From Branchipolynoe longqiensis (lineage: Eukaryota > Annelida > Polychaeta > Phyllodocida > Polynoidae), in the NCBI GenBank assembly GCA_030323885.1, contig CM059190.1, positions 102,718,483-102,782,482 of the forward strand: a stretch of 64,000 bases of DNA, given 5' to 3'. The stretch's first letter is position 1. The number at the start of each line of letters is the position of its first letter. The notes beneath the pieces were generated by a model. It made no database searches. It worked only from the letters and a program-made list of their open reading frames with translations, and was not told where the DNA came from. Of the stretch, positions 22,702-32,462 are shown piece by piece. Made by a program: the position numbers and the translations under genes.

Positions 22702-22986
22702 TGGGGTTTTATGTCATAGCAACATCTATGAGCTTATTAGGACGGCACCACCTTGCGACAGTGTACCAGCACCATGACTCGATTTCCCACTCAGTCACAT
22801 TCTCCCAAAACTGAGCTAACAAGTCCTTGTATATCCTAGTAATGCTGAATGCCATGCTCGGTAGCGACAAGTATAAATTTAGGAAAGTCATTGCTTTGAT
22901 TTGACCAGGATCCAAAACTCCCGACCTTCCGCACGGGAAGCCAGCCAGCGCTCTTATTCTGACCAATTCAGCCACCGCGTCCGGTC
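22702..22986 (-). mobile_element. SINE-A long-tail form with internal deletion
   Basis: tagcaacatct...cttattaggacgg at the tail, ccgcgtccgg at the head end. The segment cactcatggtgactttatag...aggccg present in other copies is deleted near 22766. Confidence 0.8.
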
Positions 22987-23179
22987 GGTCACGTGTGTAA
23001 AGCACCTCGCGGAAATAAGAACCTTGCACAGCGTCCTGCTGCCAGTAGCTGCACCCCACAGTCATAAGCCACGTCGAGCCTGATTGGACCTGACATCTCA
23101 TTGCTTGTGTTCCTCATGCTCGATAACCCGCGTGACCTTGACCCCACCCTGGCTTGACCTTGAGGCGATCCTGGGCCCC

Positions 23180-23345
23180 GGCGAGTGAATGACGTCATGT
23201 CACGTGGCGGCTGGAGGTCCGGCCACGTCGCAGCCAATCAGAGGAGGGGTGTCTGGCGACTTGTAGTTGTACAGGCGTCGCGCATGCGCGGAAGGTCGGA
23301 CGGACGGACTTCCGGTAGTGAAGCCCTGAGTCTGCGCACAGCGAG
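23180..23345. promoter_or_regulatory. Promoter-like island: CRE, E-box, CCAAT, NRF1, ETS
   Basis: In 130 bp: tgacgtca (23190-23197), cacgtg (23201-23206), agccaatcag (CCAAT at 23234-23238), cgcgcatgcgcg (NRF1-type, 23279-23290) and acttccggt (perfect ETS/GABP complement, 23308-23316). This is the combination typical of TATA-less metazoan promoters (established knowledge). No downstream coding exon was identified on either side; TIR-2 copy 2 begins at 23375. Confidence 0.45.
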
Positions 23346-23374
23346 TTTGTCACCCGGCGTCTGGTATGGGTGTG

Positions 23375-23838
23375 GGTGTTGCGGACACATCACTTCTGGA
23401 CATGCGTCAAAATCGAACAGCATCGTCACTAACCTTATAAATTTAATATAATGATTTTGGTAAAGATTTTCTATATGTCTACCAAACGATTTGTTTCTAG
23501 ATGGTGTAATTTGAGAGATATTTGACTTCTTCTGTATTTTCTGTATGAACATTGCTCACGACCATTGACAATGCCTTGAGTTTGACGGTATGCGCAGTGC
23601 AAAACATTAGTTTAATACAAAATTAATAAAATTCAAGAACCCTAACCTTATAAATTTAATATAGTCTTCATGGTAAAGATGTTTTCTATATGTGTACCAA
23701 GTGATTTGTTTCTAGGTGGGGTAATTTGGGAGATATTTGACTTCTTCTGTATGAAGATTTGCTCATGGCCGTTAACAATGCATTTGAATGGAAGTGTCCC
23801 TGGCAAACTGGTGTCCCTCGGAATCCGCATCACCGGCC
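23375..23838. mobile_element. TIR-2 copy 2
   Basis: Reverse orientation relative to copy 1: gtgttgcggacacatcac at the left, cctggcaaactggtgtccct and caccggcc at the right, with the two-module body (ggtgtaatttgagagatatt and ggggtaatttgggagatatt). About 464 bp. Confidence 0.7.
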
Positions 23839-23945
23839 GTTGACAATTGTCAAAATGGAGAAGGAAGGGGAAATAAGAAAGAAAGGAAGGAAGGAATAAA
23901 GAAAGGAAAGAATAAAGAGAAAATAAAGAACGACAGAGACAATTT

Positions 23946-24470
23946 CTAACTCCCCACTTCCACCCCTCCCCTTCCCTTCCCCTCCCCTTCCCTTCCCCTC
24001 CCTCTCCCTCTCCCTCTCCCTCTCCCCCTCCCCCCTCCCCTCCCCCTCCCCGTCCCTCCCCTTCCCCTCCACTCCCCCTCCGCTTCCTTCCCTCCCCTCC
24101 CCCCCTCCGCACCCCCTCCCCTCTCCATCCCCCTCCCCACTCTCCCCCTTCCTCCTCCCCCTCCCCTCCCCTCTTCCCCTCCCCTCTCTCCTCCCTCCCT
24201 CTCCCTCCCCTCCCCTGCACACTCCTTCCCACTCCCATCCCTTGCCCTATCCAGACTCTCCTTTCCCCATCCCCTTCCCATCCCTCTCCCTCCCTCTCCC
24301 CTTCCTCCCCATCCACACCCCCCTCCGCCGAACTATTACTGCACCCTTGCCCAGCCCTTCCTCTCCAAATGAGCAACCTTAACACCCTGCCCCACCCCTC
24401 CCCACTCCCCACTCCCCACTCCTTCCCATTCCCTCCCTCCTCCTCTTCCTCCGCCTCCCCCAATCCTTGT
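23946..24470. repeat. Polypyrimidine block (C/T), first part
   Basis: ccctcccctccc-type sequence on the plus strand, i.e. purine on the minus strand, with a short mixed stretch 24336-24384. The same type resumes at 25094-25170, so TIR-10 splits one block. Confidence 0.9.
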
Positions 24471-24476
24471 ACCCTT

Positions 24477-25093
24477 AAGGGCGCATTCCTTACACGCGTT
24501 ATGCGGTATGCGAATGCGAATGCGACAAAAAATCGAAACGCCTTGAAACCTATGAGCTACATTCCTTACACGCGGTATGTGAATGCGAATGCGTTTTTCC
24601 GATCGGTCCATGTAGCGATCGGTGCGGCATGCGGTATGCGTCAAGCTGGGTGCGAATAGAAACCTGAGTCTGATGTGTCCATTAGTTTAACACCAGGAGA
24701 GGCGACTGAGCATTACGGAACGGTCTCACACAGGGGTGAGGAGGGGAAACACATGGTGAGCTGGGCACCCTGGAGACATAAGGTTAGGGGAAAGCTATAA
24801 ATGCTACCATATGCACAGAAATATGAATACTTATCTATAATTTGGTTATAATAAAGGTAGGAACCCCCATGTGATGTACAAAAAGTTACATAGATATAAA
24901 TGCAATATTTGGTCATATACAGAGCAGTATGGAGAATAATTGTTTATTTTTATTTTTTAAATATAGCCAGTCATGTGCCGCATACCGCATACTGCATACC
25001 GTGTGTAAGGAATCATGCCATTCGCACACTGCATACCGCATGCCGCATACCGCATACCGCATAACGCATAACGCGTGTAAGGAATGGCCGCTT
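24477..25093. mobile_element. TIR-10: ~617-bp element splitting a polypyrimidine array
   Basis: Left end cattccttacacgcgttatg is matched in reverse complement by cataacgcgtgtaaggaatg at the right end, with extra gcggtatgcg sub-repeats on both sides, and an additional internal copy (acattccttacacgcggtat) at 24564. No coding capacity. A possible taccc duplication flanks it (24470-24475 and 25092-25097). Confidence 0.6.
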
Positions 25094-25229
25094 TACCCAG
25101 CCCTTCCCTAACCCCCCAAGCACCTCCCAAGCACCCCACCCCTCCCCCCTCCCCCCTCCCCCTGCCTCTCTACCGCCACTCGGGATGCCCGCCGGGAAAG
25201 TTCCCCGCCCGGAGGTTTATTTTCGTTGC

Positions 25230-25400
25230 GCTAGGCGGCCTCTTCAGTCCGGCACGTCACAGCCGTGACGCTAAGTGCCGTGACGTAACAACCGCCTGGC
25301 TGTGACGTCACGAGGATGGTGTGAACATGGCGCATCCAAGATGGCGGCGCGGGAATTTCCCGGCAGTCCCTGCTTCCGGCCATCCCGACTTCTCCTTCTG
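25230..25400. promoter_or_regulatory. Promoter-like island: CRE, YY1, kappa-B, ETS
   Basis: tgacgtaa (25281-25288), tgacgtca (25302-25309), aagatggcgg (perfect YY1, 25338-25347), gggaatttcc (kappa-B-type, 25351-25360) and cttccggc (ETS-type, ~25373). An atg at 25446 is followed directly by gtgaga, which could be a splice donor. No protein is recognisable; the frame from 25445 runs into a SINE. Confidence 0.4.
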
Positions 25401-25557
25401 GTGCGCTGGAAGGCATTACGTAATCGGAATCTTCTGGCGTTTACATGGTGAGAATCAGATATCTAAAGCCAGGCCTTCTTGATCAGGGGAATATACTGGC
25501 TCCCCTACGAGTGCACAAAGAAAAGCCCCACACGCTGACTGTACTGAATAACCAGAC

Positions 25558-25640
25558 GGGATGGGCGAATGAGTTGATTGATTGTTTGTTGGAGTCTTAC
25601 ATCCTGGCAACATCTTCGGTTAGGATAGGTACCGACTTAT
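25558..25640. mobile_element. Rearranged SINE-A scraps
   Basis: gacgggatgggcgaatgagt (head, plus) is joined to tcctggcaacatctt...ggtaccgactta (tail, minus). The tail is cut by the LTR-like repeat that follows. Confidence 0.6.
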
Positions 25641-25966
25641 TGTAGAATCTAAGGCTCGGATCTGTGGCTGTGTACGTACAACAATACAGACAAAGAGAAA
25701 GGAGGAGAGTAAAGTGTAAGAGAAGAGAGTCCAGCCCTCTTGTTTATTGCTTATATAGTTACATGGGTTCATTGTAGAGTATCACACCACCTCCTTCCCC
25801 CAATGGGAATTGAGCATTATTGGCCCAACAAATAGGGATCCAGCATTCCTGGTCTCCATGGATACCAGTGGTCTGCCCACCACCAGTAGCTGTATGGCCC
25901 CATGGCCACCACCAACCTTGACCTTTTGAGTGTGGTGACCCCTACCCCAGCAGAAGGGCTATTTAT
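25641..25966 (-). mobile_element. Solo-LTR fragment, same family as 60624-61039
   Basis: Matches 60624-60955 over its length: aaggctcggatctgtggctg, acaatacagacaaagagaaa, catggccaccaccaacctt. On the minus strand a tatataag and aataaa occur, as expected of an LTR. Homology ends near 25966. Inserted into a SINE-A tail. Confidence 0.55.
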
Positions 25967-26985
25967 CTAGTTAATTGTTTGTAGCCAGGTCTAGTGCAGG
26001 TGTATACTTGGCATATTACGTAATGTGGCAGACGCAAGGTTGTGATCAGCTGGTTGAGCTGAAACTTGTTTATCTAGTGGAAAACCTCAGAACTGTCACA
26101 GTAATGATGGAAATGCTCTGGGTTCGGTAAAACTGTACACCAGATAGCTCTGTTAAAAAGTAGATGCTCTGGATTCATTTTCAGGGTAGACAAAGCAGGT
26201 GGAGAAGTGAAACGCTGAATGCGGAGACGAATGCAAGAAATCAAAGATGTTGCATGCTAGTGCTTGAGAGACAGCATTGAGTATGTATTAACTTTTCTAG
26301 TTCCAAAAATTTTACTCAGCAGATGCATGGAGGACAAAGACCGCATGGCACAGCACCTTGATTCATGCATTAATTACCATAATAATCATAGTGATTTCTA
26401 AATCCTGAAAATTATTTCAGACTACTAATCTATGTACCCTTTTGATACTCATCTTACTCACTTGGGGAAAAGTGAATGCGAATAGCAGATACAGTTCTTC
26501 TATTCGGGAAGGGGTAACCTTTTCGTGAATATACGGTAACCGTTTATAAATAATCAGATGCTTGGCGCAGGAGTCTATTCTCAGCGGGTGTCGATGGCCG
26601 CACATGCAAAGCAACTACCGTTTTCGTTGAGCTTGATTGAAGCTGCATTTACAGTTAATTCGCCGGTTGTTGAAGCGAAATTAAACAAAACATGATTTAC
26701 ATGAGAGTTTTTTCATGCATAAGGTTCTTTTTGTTGTGGATGACAAGATCGGCATGGGCATGACATCATTGGTCGGAACTATGATAGAGTTCCATACCTA
26801 TGTTTATATTGTTTGAAATGCATAACTAAATACCTACGACACTTAAAGTGAAATAAAATAACTACGAGATTCTATTCTATATTAATATATGTATTACAAA
26901 ACATAAAAACAAATATAAAAATATAAAATATCATACTAATTAAGTTAACTTTCATAAATCACTTTCCATTTCAATAAAGAATTAT
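25967..26985. other. AT-rich unique DNA, no gene recognised
   Basis: No repeat family of this window is visible. A 65-codon open frame on the minus strand (26417-26614) has no recognisable motif. AT-rich runs at 26870-27030. Confidence 0.5.
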
Positions 26986-26989
26986 TCTA

Positions 26990-28344
26990 AATATTGATAT
27001 TACTTAATAAATATAATATATTAAAAAAATTACAAATGTAACAAGATATCGTACGCTTTGGTGCTGAACTATGCTTTCTTTTCCTAAAAGCATTGCTTTT
27101 CCGCAACTGCGGATATGCGTGAGACGTACCAATAGGTAATGTCTGAGTCTGCACAACTGGTGGATAAATTCCATTGCCCCCCTGCTGTTGCATTGACAGT
27201 GCATGCCCCGCCATGTACTGTGCGACTGAAGTGTGCCTAATTACACCTGCATTTTCTACCCCAACCGCCTGCCCTAGTTATACGTGCGGCAATCCACCAT
27301 GTATGCCGTGGTTGTAAGAATTGACATGAGAAGGTGTTGCAGCGTTCACAGCGTCAATCGGCGAATGCTCAGAAACTCCACTGCTTAATGACAAGTTACT
27401 TATGCACTTCCTAAGGGACTTTATTTCACCTTGAAGTGACCTCATGACCTGACTATCTGAACCAGGGGATTTAGAACCTCTAGAAGAAGAGAAAGACTTG
27501 GAAATATCCCAAGAAGCACCATTTAGACTATCTATTTGCTCATGAATAGCTAAATTCCCTCTGCTGCCTGATAACAGACCTATCACTGAGAATAGACATT
27601 TCGAAGGCTTCGTCAAGAGTTTTTGGTTGGTTTGTTTCCACATACCACATGGTATTATCATCAAGTAAGGAGTTGAGAAATCTTGAAAGGAGTATTTCAA
27701 AAGTGTCAGTACAAAAAACTGCACTTGGGAGATCCTAGGCTTTCGCTGCCGCAGTCTTAAAACTCTGACAGTATGCAGCTACTGTTTCCCTCTCCTCTTG
27801 CTTCATAGCCATCACTACCACCTCATCCGCTGTCAAAAGAGGTGATCCTATCACTTCCTTAATTTCTCTCCAGGACCTAGCATTTTTATGCTGAAAAGCT
27901 GTGCAAAGAACTTCATGCAGCATTCACATTGCATTGGACAAAGCAAAATAAATAATGTTCAGGTCTGAAATGTCAGCAAGAGTCCCTATTCGATCAAATC
28001 AATCCAATTACGTAATGCTCCTCTGTCTGACCCATCTAATAAGGGAACAGACTTGCCATATGCCTTTAATGATCTTCACCATACCTCTCTCTGCCTGTGC
28101 TCAACCTGTAACAGTTCCTGTGCCTCCCTGCGTTCTTCTCTTTCCTCCTGTATTTCTGTCCTATCCCTTATTTCTGACAAACACCCCTCCTGCTCTGGTT
28201 TAAGAATATCTAACCTGCCATAAACTTAGACCATGCTTCAACCGCTCCCGTTTCAGATGAATAATTTCCCAGTGTACCCTGACCTTGGAACCATTGTTGA
28301 AACTTGTCACGCAACAATTCCTCCCTTGCACATGTGAGCGGCAT
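26990..28344 (-). pseudogene. Decayed LTR-retrotransposon gag
   Basis: Minus strand. An ATG at 28344 opens an N-terminal segment (TCAREELLRDKF), then a Glu/Arg-rich coiled-coil-like stretch, then a capsid-like region with the phrases NARSWREIKEV and ETVAAYCQSFK (frame ending 27735), continuing after an in-frame stop, shifting frame near 27570, and ending in a Lys/Arg-rich tail and a lone CYIC (near 27035), which looks like the start of a CCHC zinc knuckle. This order (coil, capsid, basic region, knuckle) is that of retrotransposon Gag. At least three stops and shifts are present, and protease, reverse transcriptase and integrase are absent. Gypsy or BEL type cannot be decided. The frames are left unrepaired. 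Confidence 0.55.
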
Positions 28345-28735
28345 CTTCAAGCTGCTGTTGTATGCGGTGGTAGAAAAGATTGAGCAGAATTTAATCCAAG
28401 TATAGAAATGTCTGTAAAGAAGAAGAAATAGTAAAGAAAACGAAGTAGTGTATTACTACGCTCCCCCCTCTGTGATAAGGTTAAAGAAAAGCCAAAAGTA
28501 GTACCGTATGAAAAAAATATTTCAGAGGCGACGTGAGGCTTCAATGATTGCATGTTACAGATATACCATCAATAAAGTCTAGCAGACCTTCCAAAATAGC
28601 GGTATTGTCAGAAAAATCATCGACAACCCGAATTCGGAAGACTTTCATATCCCCACAGAGTAAAAAAGTAGAAGAAAAACACTACCTACACAGCAGACCA
28701 AACAAGCATCAGCACCAGCAAGTATCTACAGATCA
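28345..28735. other. Possible 5' leader of the gag element plus unique DNA
   Basis: Upstream of the gag ATG on the minus strand; pyrimidine-rich. I could not find an LTR or primer-binding site here. Confidence 0.25.
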
Positions 28736-28740
28736 CCAGC

Positions 28741-29189
28741 AACGGACAGAATTGTCTAGTCCGGTGGTGTTAAAATGTGTCAAATGTTGCGATAAGGCCC
28801 TGTTACACATCACTGGATTGGGGGAAACGGAAAGAAACCGAACAAAGTCCGTTGATATCCAGCAAAGTCCGGTTTGTGTCCATTGAATATCTGTTCATAT
28901 CTGTTGATATCCGGCCTGATCCGTTAGAAGTTTTGAACATGCACAAAACTTGGAACAGATGGTGCTGGATTGACGTCTACGTTTCTTGTTCGGTTTGAGT
29001 CTGTTTAGTCCGCTTACCATCCATTGGCTATCCGTTGATGTCCATTTCATGTCCGTTCATCCAGTGGCCTTTGACCCGATATCGTAACATTTTGATACAT
29101 TTTAATACAGTTTGATACTTATCACACCCGAATACCACCAGACTAGACAATTCTGTCCGTTCCTCAATCCGGCATAGTGTGACAGGCAC
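28741..29189. mobile_element. TIR-7 copy 1 with an inverted end fragment
   Basis: Core element 28797-29189 has inverted ends (gccctgttacacatcactgg against its counterpart cggcatagtgtgacaggc, with ggattg and cggac shared). Directly left, 28741-28796 (ggacagaattgtctagtccg) is an inverted copy of the 3' end at 29130-29165. Interior is rich in degenerate tgtccgtt repeats. Confidence 0.65.
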
Positions 29190-29223
29190 TTTAAGGGAAG
29201 CCAGTGTTCCCCCGATCAGGAAG

Positions 29224-29552
29224 GTTTGTTTGTTGTTGTTTTACTTCCTAGCAACATCTAAGGTCATATCAGGACGGGCACCGAATTGTGACAGTGCGCA
29301 CTAATGGCGACTTTATAGTGCTGCTCCACTGGGAAATCAGGCTGCTGGCACCATGACCAAATATCCCACTCAGTCACATTATCCTGACACTGAGCTAACC
29401 AGTCCTTGCCCCATTCTATTAATGCCGCGCCAGGCTAGGAAGCAACAAGAATCAATTTTTATAAGTCATTTGTTTGACTCGATCGGGAACCGTCCTCCCG
29501 ACCATCCGCACTTAAGTCCCGCGCTCTACCGATTCGGCCACCGCGCCTGGTC
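29224..29552 (-). mobile_element. SINE-A long-tail form, near full length
   Basis: ttgttgttttacttcctagc, aaggtcatatcaggacgggc, tccactgggaaatcaggctg, and head end ccaccgcgcctgg. The head is of the ggtggccgaatcggtagagc type. Confidence 0.85.
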
Positions 29553-29591
29553 ATGGGCACTTATTAATCATTTGGTGCTGCATAGCCTATG

Positions 29592-29622
29592 GGCGGGGTG
29601 GGGGGGGGGGGGCGGGGGGGCA
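29592..29622. repeat. G-rich run
   Basis: ggggcggggtgggggggg-like stretch marking the junction between SINE-A and a TIR-6 fragment. Confidence 0.8.
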
Positions 29623-29635
29623 GAGCTTTGACAAG

Positions 29636-29808
29636 CATGCCAACATTAATTTAGCATGTTTACATTTAAAATATTTCTTAAGTTAGTCATTGTAAAAGCG
29701 AAGTTACTTCAAACTTAAGTAAGGTAGATAGTGACGATCAACCTAATATATATATATATTCATCTCAGAAAATGCAGAAATGCAAGACCATCGGACTATG
29801 CAACTTTA
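29636..29808 (-). mobile_element. TIR-6 fragment (one end)
   Basis: gcatgccaacattaatttag, acttaagtaaggtaga, gatcaacctaatata, accatcggactatgcaactt. Terminal repeat intact at the right. Confidence 0.75.
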
Positions 29809-29887
29809 AGCAGGTGAAATTTCAGTCATGGAAAATTGTTCTTCCTCATTCTACTGTTCCTTTGCGATATCCTATTAATGTAGAGCA
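29809..29887 (-). mobile_element. SINE-A short-tail form, left part (split)
   Basis: agcaggtgaaatttcagtca, cttcctcattctactgttcc, atcctattaatg. The element stops at gagcac and resumes after TIR-2 copy 3 at 30451. Confidence 0.7.
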
Positions 29888-30450
29888 CCGGTGTCGCAGT
29901 TTCAGTTCCCAGCAGTTGAAGTTCCCACAATTGCTTCTGCGCATGTGTCAACATCTAACGGCATCGTCTGCGCATTGTCAATGGTCGTGAGCAATCTTCT
30001 TACAGAAAAAGTGAAATATCTCTAAAACCAAACCAGCTAGAAACAAATCGCTTGGTACACATATAGAAAACATGTTTACCAACACGATTATATTAAATTG
30101 ATATGGTTAGGGTTCTGGATTTCTATTAATTTTGAATAATGTTTTGCACTGCGCGTACCGCCAAACTCAATGCATTGTCAATGTTCGTGAGCAATCTTCA
30201 TGGAGAAAAAGTGAAATATCTCTAAAACCACACCACCTAGAAACAAATCGCTTGGTACACATATAGAAAACATATTTACCGAAAAGATTATATTAAATGT
30301 ATAAGGTTACTCACACTGACACTCTAGTGCGGCGATCGGTGATGGTTTAAATCGGGCTAATGTTGACACATGCGCAGACAATGCTTTGACGCATGTGCAG
30401 AAGCAATTCTGGGAACTGAAACTGCTGGGAACTGAAACTGCAACACCGGG
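29888..30450. mobile_element. TIR-2 copy 3, inserted in a SINE-A
   Basis: Inverted ends ccggtgtcgcagtttcagtt and gaaactgcaacaccgg, extended by tgcttctgcgcatgtgtcaa on both sides (about 70 bp arms). Two-module body: caatggtcgtgagcaatctt near 29974 and caatgttcgtgagcaatctt near 30177. Flanks are the two halves of one SINE-A copy. Confidence 0.75.
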
Positions 30451-30535
30451 CCAGGTGGTCACAAGTATACATTTTAAGTTATTGGTTTGACGCGGACAAA
30501 AATTGAAATCTGGGATTAAAATCCCAAAGACCTCC
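30451..30535 (-). mobile_element. SINE-A short-tail form, right part (split)
   Basis: ccaggtggtcacaagtatac, ttttaagttattggtttgac: the middle and B-box side of the copy interrupted at 29887. Confidence 0.6.
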
Positions 30536-30542
30536 CCAGTTC

Positions 30543-30704
30543 TCGGTCGAGTCAAACCAATGATTTAGAAAATTGATACTTTCCATCTTCCTGGCCAGGC
30601 ACTCTGAATTAATATGATAGGGCAAGGACTGGTAAGCTCAATGTCAGGATAATGTGACTGAGTGGGATATCGGATCATGGTGCTGGCGGCCTGATTGAGG
30701 CCCT
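30543..30704 (+). mobile_element. SINE-A long-tail fragment
   Basis: ggtcgagtcaaaccaatgat, gggcaaggactggtaagctc, gataatgtgactgagtggga, ggtgctggcggcctgat. Head and distal tail absent. Confidence 0.75.
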
Positions 30705-30804
30705 AATGGGTCTCTAATGCCAGCTCGTTATGGCTTTGCGATAGTCCAGTTCGTAATTCCGACCGCACATACACTGAAAAACGGCCTTTATTCACAGATG
30801 TCGC

Positions 30805-31278
30805 TTCCTTGTTTTATTAATACAAACAAGGAAGCGTATTCTTCAGTGTTATGTGTGGTCTACTCTAATGTATGGGGCAGAGACATGGACAATCTCTAAG
30901 AAAATGTACAAACGTTTAGCAGCATTTGAGATGTGGACTTATCGAAGGATGATGAAAATATCATGGACAAAGAAGATCACCAACAAAGAAGTTCTCAGAA
31001 AAATTAAAAATAAGAAAAGCTTGTTTGCCACTATACAGACAAAGAAACTTATTTATTTTGGCCACATCATTCGTCAGAGTTCAATATACCGTACATTGTT
31101 GGAAGGGAAGGTGAATGGCAGCAGAGGGAGAGGGAGACCAAGAACATCATGGTTTACAAATATTTCACAGTGGACAGGCTTGAATTATTCACAGTCTATC
31201 AGAACAGCACAACATCGGGACAAGTGGAGAACCATTGCATCCAACCCTCGACTAGAGGATGGAACTATTGATTGATTG
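30805..31278 (+). mobile_element. 5'-truncated LINE; ORF2 C-terminus intact to its stop
   Basis: 474-bp insertion flanked by a 15-bp target duplication attcacagatgtcgc (30790-30804 and 31279-31293). It encodes the C-terminal part of a non-LTR retrotransposon polyprotein in one frame ending at 31275: MYGAETWTISKKMYKRL, FEMWTYRRMMKISW, LIYFGHIIRQ, GSRGRGRPRTSW, RDKWRTIASNP. These phrases are hallmarks of the region after the reverse transcriptase domain in animal endonuclease/RT LINEs (recalled). The apparent ATG at 30853 is internal. The 3' end is an (attg)n tail. The RT catalytic YxDD and endonuclease are absent, so it is dead on arrival, but lack of stops and the clean duplication suggest a young insertion. 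Confidence 0.9.
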
Positions 31279-31693
31279 ATTCACAGATGTCGCCACTGTA
31301 GCCATTCTAAAGGCCAGGTAAAGAGGTTCAGCAATATCCTGGTATTATTACTCAGTTTCAGAATCAGTAAAGTAAACAATATCGCTAGCAAAATAGCCAT
31401 TTTAGTTCCAACTTCAGTCAATGTATACAGTAAATAGAACCATCTTAATGTTCCAAATTCTTATTTATCCATTCTTTAAACCATTATTTACTAGTGTCAG
31501 TTGAATATTACAAAATGCTACAAATCCTGGGGGGTTTATGATTTCCCGGAGGGGTTTGCTAGGAAATCCCAAACCCCGGGGTGTGCAATTTACAAGGGTT
31601 TGCGATTTCCTGCTACACCAGATGTCAGATGTCGGTTGTCGCCCGGGTTACCAAGGAAGGCGCTGCTCGACATCATCTTCCATCGACAGTGAA

Positions 31694-31904
31694 TATTCTC
31701 AATTGTCTTCTGGTCAGAGAAAGAGAGGATGCCCTCGTCCCCGGTTCTAGGATACTATCAAGAGAAACCTGAAGCTGAGAGACATTAGGGCCGACTCATG
31801 GACATCACTCTCACAGCAGAGAGCTAAATGGAGAGCAGCGATTAAGAAATGAAAGCAGTCTTTGTCACCTTGCAACCGACAGCATGATGATGATGATGAC
31901 GTTT
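31694..31904 (+). pseudogene. LINE 3' end, second family, with premature stop
   Basis: One frame reads QRKRGCPRPRF, then TAG (31748-31750), then DTIKRNLKLRDIRADSWTSL and QQRAKWRAAIKK before its stop. This resembles the C-terminal tail of LINE polyproteins (GRPRLRYKD...W...R..WR). Tail is (atg)n. The same sequence recurs inverted at 41809-41910. Confidence 0.7.
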
Positions 31905-32121
31905 CATGCCAAATTAATTTTGATGTGCAAAACTCTGACCTGCATAGGGTTCAGCAGTAACAGGTTCTATTAAATTGACTCAGTTTTCCCTTCTATGTCG
32001 CAACAAATGCTTAATAAGTGCACCCGTATCCAATTTGATATGTAGAATCAAATCTAGATAAATGTTTCGTATTTTGACAATTTGATGCTTCTATCAAACG
32101 ATGTAACTTTAAGTCTAAACA
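31905..32121 (+). mobile_element. TIR-6 fragment
   Basis: catgccaaattaattttgat, cagcagtaacaggttctatt, aatgcttaataagtgcaccc, ending at a decayed terminal repeat (aacgatgtaactttaag). Confidence 0.75.
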
Positions 32122-32179
32122 ATGTGTGTAGCCAAAAAAAGACAAGAAAACAGTTGTATTATTATTAGTTCTGCTCTTG

Positions 32180-32350
32180 CGCCCCAGGCCCGCTAGGGAA
32201 GTTGTGCATGCGTATGCGCTTCTCGCCGCTGCCGAGTGGTGGCGCTGCAGGCCTGGACCGCTGCACTGGGTAAACTCTGAAGCTGACTTAAAACTGCACC
32301 CTAAATGTTTTATTCACTGGGCGCCGCTAGCTAACACTAACAGGCGATGC
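32180..32350. other. Short GC-rich unique stretch
   Basis: cgcatgcgt-like and gagtggtggcgctgc motifs; no gene, no family match. Confidence 0.3.
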
Positions 32351-32352
32351 CA

Positions 32353-32462
32353 CTTAAAACTGCACAGTCCGATGAAAGAATAAACTTTTCTTAACTAAAA
32401 CACCACTATCTAGATTTGATTTGACATATATCCAACTTAGAAGTTAGATAGATACTAGTGCA
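32353..32462 (-). mobile_element. TIR-6 fragment interrupted by the 630-bp insertion
   Basis: taaaactgcacagtccgatg, atctagatttgatttgacat, gatactagtgca. The element resumes at 33102 (tttatcag), matching cacttatcaagca in the copy at 44264. Confidence 0.7.

Noticed and set aside
25445..25645. Coding exon downstream of the promoter-like island
   Set aside because: The frame runs straight into SINE-A sequence; only a possible non-coding exon remains.
26417..26614. Part of the LTR element's pol
   Set aside because: The 65-codon frame shows no protease, RT, RNase H or integrase motif.
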